Assembly (NCBI GenBank): GCA_031274075.1
Contig: JAISQQ010000175.1
Location: 1 to 7,150, forward strand
Direction of reading: 5' to 3'
Length of the DNA stretch: 7,150 bases
DNA from: Accumulibacter sp.
GTDB lineage: Bacteria; Pseudomonadota; Gammaproteobacteria; Burkholderiales; Rhodocyclaceae
In this document: piece by piece, positions 5,979-7,150 of the stretch
Numbering within the stretch: the stretch's first letter is position 1
Layout: each line of letters opens with the position of its first letter
Notes under the pieces: model-generated
Told to the model about the DNA's origin: nothing
Database searches by the model: none
The model's input: only the letters and a program-made list of their open reading frames with translations
Program-made: the position numbers and the translations under genes

Positions 5979-6878
5979 TCACCCGCGAAACGGTAGATAC
6001 CTGCGAAACGGCCAATGAAACAAGCCCTTCGGGAACGAACCCTTCACGGCATCCAAGATACCCGATTTTCGCGTTCCCGCGCGGCGATTCCACCAGCGTT
6101 GTCCATACGCGGCATCGAGAAACTCGTCCAGGATCGGTATGCAGTCGAGCAGATCCGGCGCCCCCGGCGAGTGGAATTCGGGGTGCCATTGTAAGCCGAA
6201 CACGTAAGGTTTCGTTTCCAGGCGCACGGCCTCGATCACCTCGTCCTCGACACTCCTCGCCTCGACGCGCAGGCCGCGCCCCAAGGCCTTGATCGCCTGG
6301 TGGTGAATGGAGATCACCCGTCCGCCGGCCAAGCCCGGATACAACTTGGAAAACACCGACGAGTCGTTCCAGGTGACGGCATGCGCATGGTGGTCGAAAT
6401 CCTCATGCACGTGCGAAGCCGCCCCTTCGACCTGCAGCACGATATCCTGGTACAGGGAACCGCCGAGCGCCACGTTGATCAGTTGCGCTCCCCGGCAGAT
6501 GCCCAGCACCGCCTTGCCCGACTCGATGAACTCGTGCAGCAGTTCCATCTCGTAGGCGTCGCGCACGCGGTCGCCGATCCAGTCCGGATGCAGCGGCTCC
6601 TCGCCGTAGCATTGCGGGGAAATGTCCGCGCCGCCCTGCAGAATCAGCCCGTCCAGGTATTCCGCGTAATCGCTCAGACGGATGTTGCTGCGGTACACCT
6701 GGCCGTCGCTGTTGACCGACGGAATCATGAAGACCATCACGTCGCGCGACATCGCCCAGTGCGCGACCGACTGTTCGAGGTACTGCAGGGACTTGGACTG
6801 TATCCCCCGGGCGCCGGCGTGCGGATGGTAGATTCTGGCCGAAATGCCGATGCGCAACGGACGCCTCTTTCTGCTCAT
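5979..6878 (-). CDS. Class I glutamine amidotransferase, gamma-glutamyl hydrolase type (PuuD-like, peptidase C26)
   Basis: The family cleaves gamma-glutamyl bonds; PuuD frees GABA from gamma-glutamyl-GABA in the putrescine pathway. The 299-residue product has the full motif set: DGLILQGGADISPQCYG (76-92), the nucleophile Cys128 in VLGICRGAQLINVALGGSLY (124-143), ISIHHQAIKALGRGL (189-203) near the substrate pocket, and the catalytic His232/Glu234 in FGLQWHPEF. There is no signal peptide, so it is cytosolic. The ATG at 6878 is chosen because AAGGAGGT lies 10 nt upstream and the conserved N-terminus (RIGISARIYHPHAG) follows at once. The frame is open for 35 more codons without family character. 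About 35 basic residues after position 265 exceed the family's usual end (PuuD is about 254 long) and contain a repeated PFR. The exact substrate is unknown. Confidence 0.9.
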   Translation of the reverse strand: MSRKRRPLRIGISARIYHPHAGARGIQSKSLQYLEQSVAHWAMSRDVMVFMIPSVNSDGQVYRSNIRLSDYAEYLDGLILQGGADISPQCYGEEPLHPDWIGDRVRDAYEMELLHEFIESGKAVLGICRGAQLINVALGGSLYQDIVLQVEGAASHVHEDFDHHAHAVTWNDSSVFSKLYPGLAGGRVISIHHQAIKALGRGLRVEARSVEDEVIEAVRLETKPYVFGLQWHPEFHSPGAPDLLDCIPILDEFLDAAYGQRWWNRRAGTRKSGILDAVKGSFPKGLFHWPFRRYLPFRG

Positions 6879-7150
6879 GATCAACTTTACCTCCTTCCCG
6901 GACCGGGCCGCGCGCCGCTCATCGCCCCCGACCGTCGGCAACGGCCAACAGACTGCCGGACAACACGCCCGCTCCTGAAACACCCGCGCCCCGCTGTCAC
7001 CCCGCTGTCATCCACATGGCCGCGAAAAAAACCGGAGAATCAAGCGGAAAACAGAATCGCCAGCGAGACCTTTTGAACCGGACAGGCGCAAACTTAATCG
7101 AAGACGCCGCCCGGCGCAAGCCGACGCCCGCGCCGGACGGCGCTCGTCGA
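6879..7150. other. Non-coding region upstream of the hydrolase gene
   Basis: No credible gene is visible on either strand in these 272 bases. The region holds the AAGGAGGT ribosome binding site of the hydrolase gene, a tandem 11-bp repeat, and a GC-rich stretch at the right edge with complementary GCGCCGG-type words. I looked for a sigma-70 promoter on the minus strand and found only weak candidates around TTGATT near 7036-7041 with no matching -10. The promoter is therefore unassigned. Confidence 0.6.
6989..7010 (-). repeat. Tandem 11-bp direct repeat upstream of the hydrolase gene
   Basis: TGACAGCGGGG occurs twice head to tail on the minus strand (7010-7000 and 6999-6989), about 110-130 bp upstream of the hydrolase ATG. 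Two identical units spaced 11 bp, about one helical turn, could be adjacent binding sites for a regulator on one face of the DNA. They could also be a simple duplication. No regulator is named by the sequence. Confidence 0.45.

Noticed and set aside
6879..6983. A longer hydrolase starting 35 codons upstream
   Set aside because: The extension contains the AAGGAGGT ribosome binding site and lacks conserved residues; the ATG at 6878 fits the family start.

Overview
The window is GC-rich bacterial DNA in which every gene I can support lies on the minus strand. Gene content and protein style suggest a betaproteobacterium: a hemA-prfA pair, RF1 and GluTR proteins that follow the Escherichia coli pattern position by position, and GC-biased codons. 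A Rhodocyclales-like lineage is my guess; nothing here proves the rank. Long plus-strand frames are antisense shadows of the minus-strand genes, which is expected at this base composition.

Layout in transcription order (right to left). 7150-6879: no gene; it holds a tandem 11-bp repeat and a near-perfect ribosome binding site. 6878-5979: a class I glutamine amidotransferase of the gamma-glutamyl hydrolase / PuuD type (peptidase C26). 5978-5886: a short gap with two small hairpins. 5885-4611: a CPA2-type cation/proton antiporter without a regulatory domain. 4614-3433: a YbdK-type carboxylate-amine (glutamate-cysteine) ligase that overlaps the antiporter by 4 bp. 3432-3231: an intergenic region with dyad symmetries. 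3230-2961 and 2964-2608: a ParD/ParE type II toxin-antitoxin pair, also with a 4-bp overlap. 2607-2431: an intergenic region with a heptad-repeat patch and an extended -10 promoter for hemA. 2430-1177: hemA (glutamyl-tRNA reductase). 1176-1053: an intergenic spacer with two hairpins, one resembling a single CRISPR repeat. 1052-1: prfA (release factor 1), cut by the window edge about 10 residues before its expected end.

Two themes stand out. First, the ligase, antiporter and hydrolase form a compact same-strand group. One enzyme of a family that makes gamma-glutamyl bonds and one of a family that breaks them flank a KefB/KefC-like antiporter, which suggests (by inference) a gamma-glutamyl compound handled together with cation or pH homeostasis. 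Second, the toxin-antitoxin pair sits between that group and the housekeeping hemA-prfA pair, bracketed by two similar hairpin-plus-heptad patches whose heptads are in inverted orientation. The right-hand patch forms the last codons of the ligase gene. This suggests the toxin-antitoxin pair was inserted or rearranged at repeats. No RNA gene, insertion sequence with a transposase, or multi-unit CRISPR array is visible.
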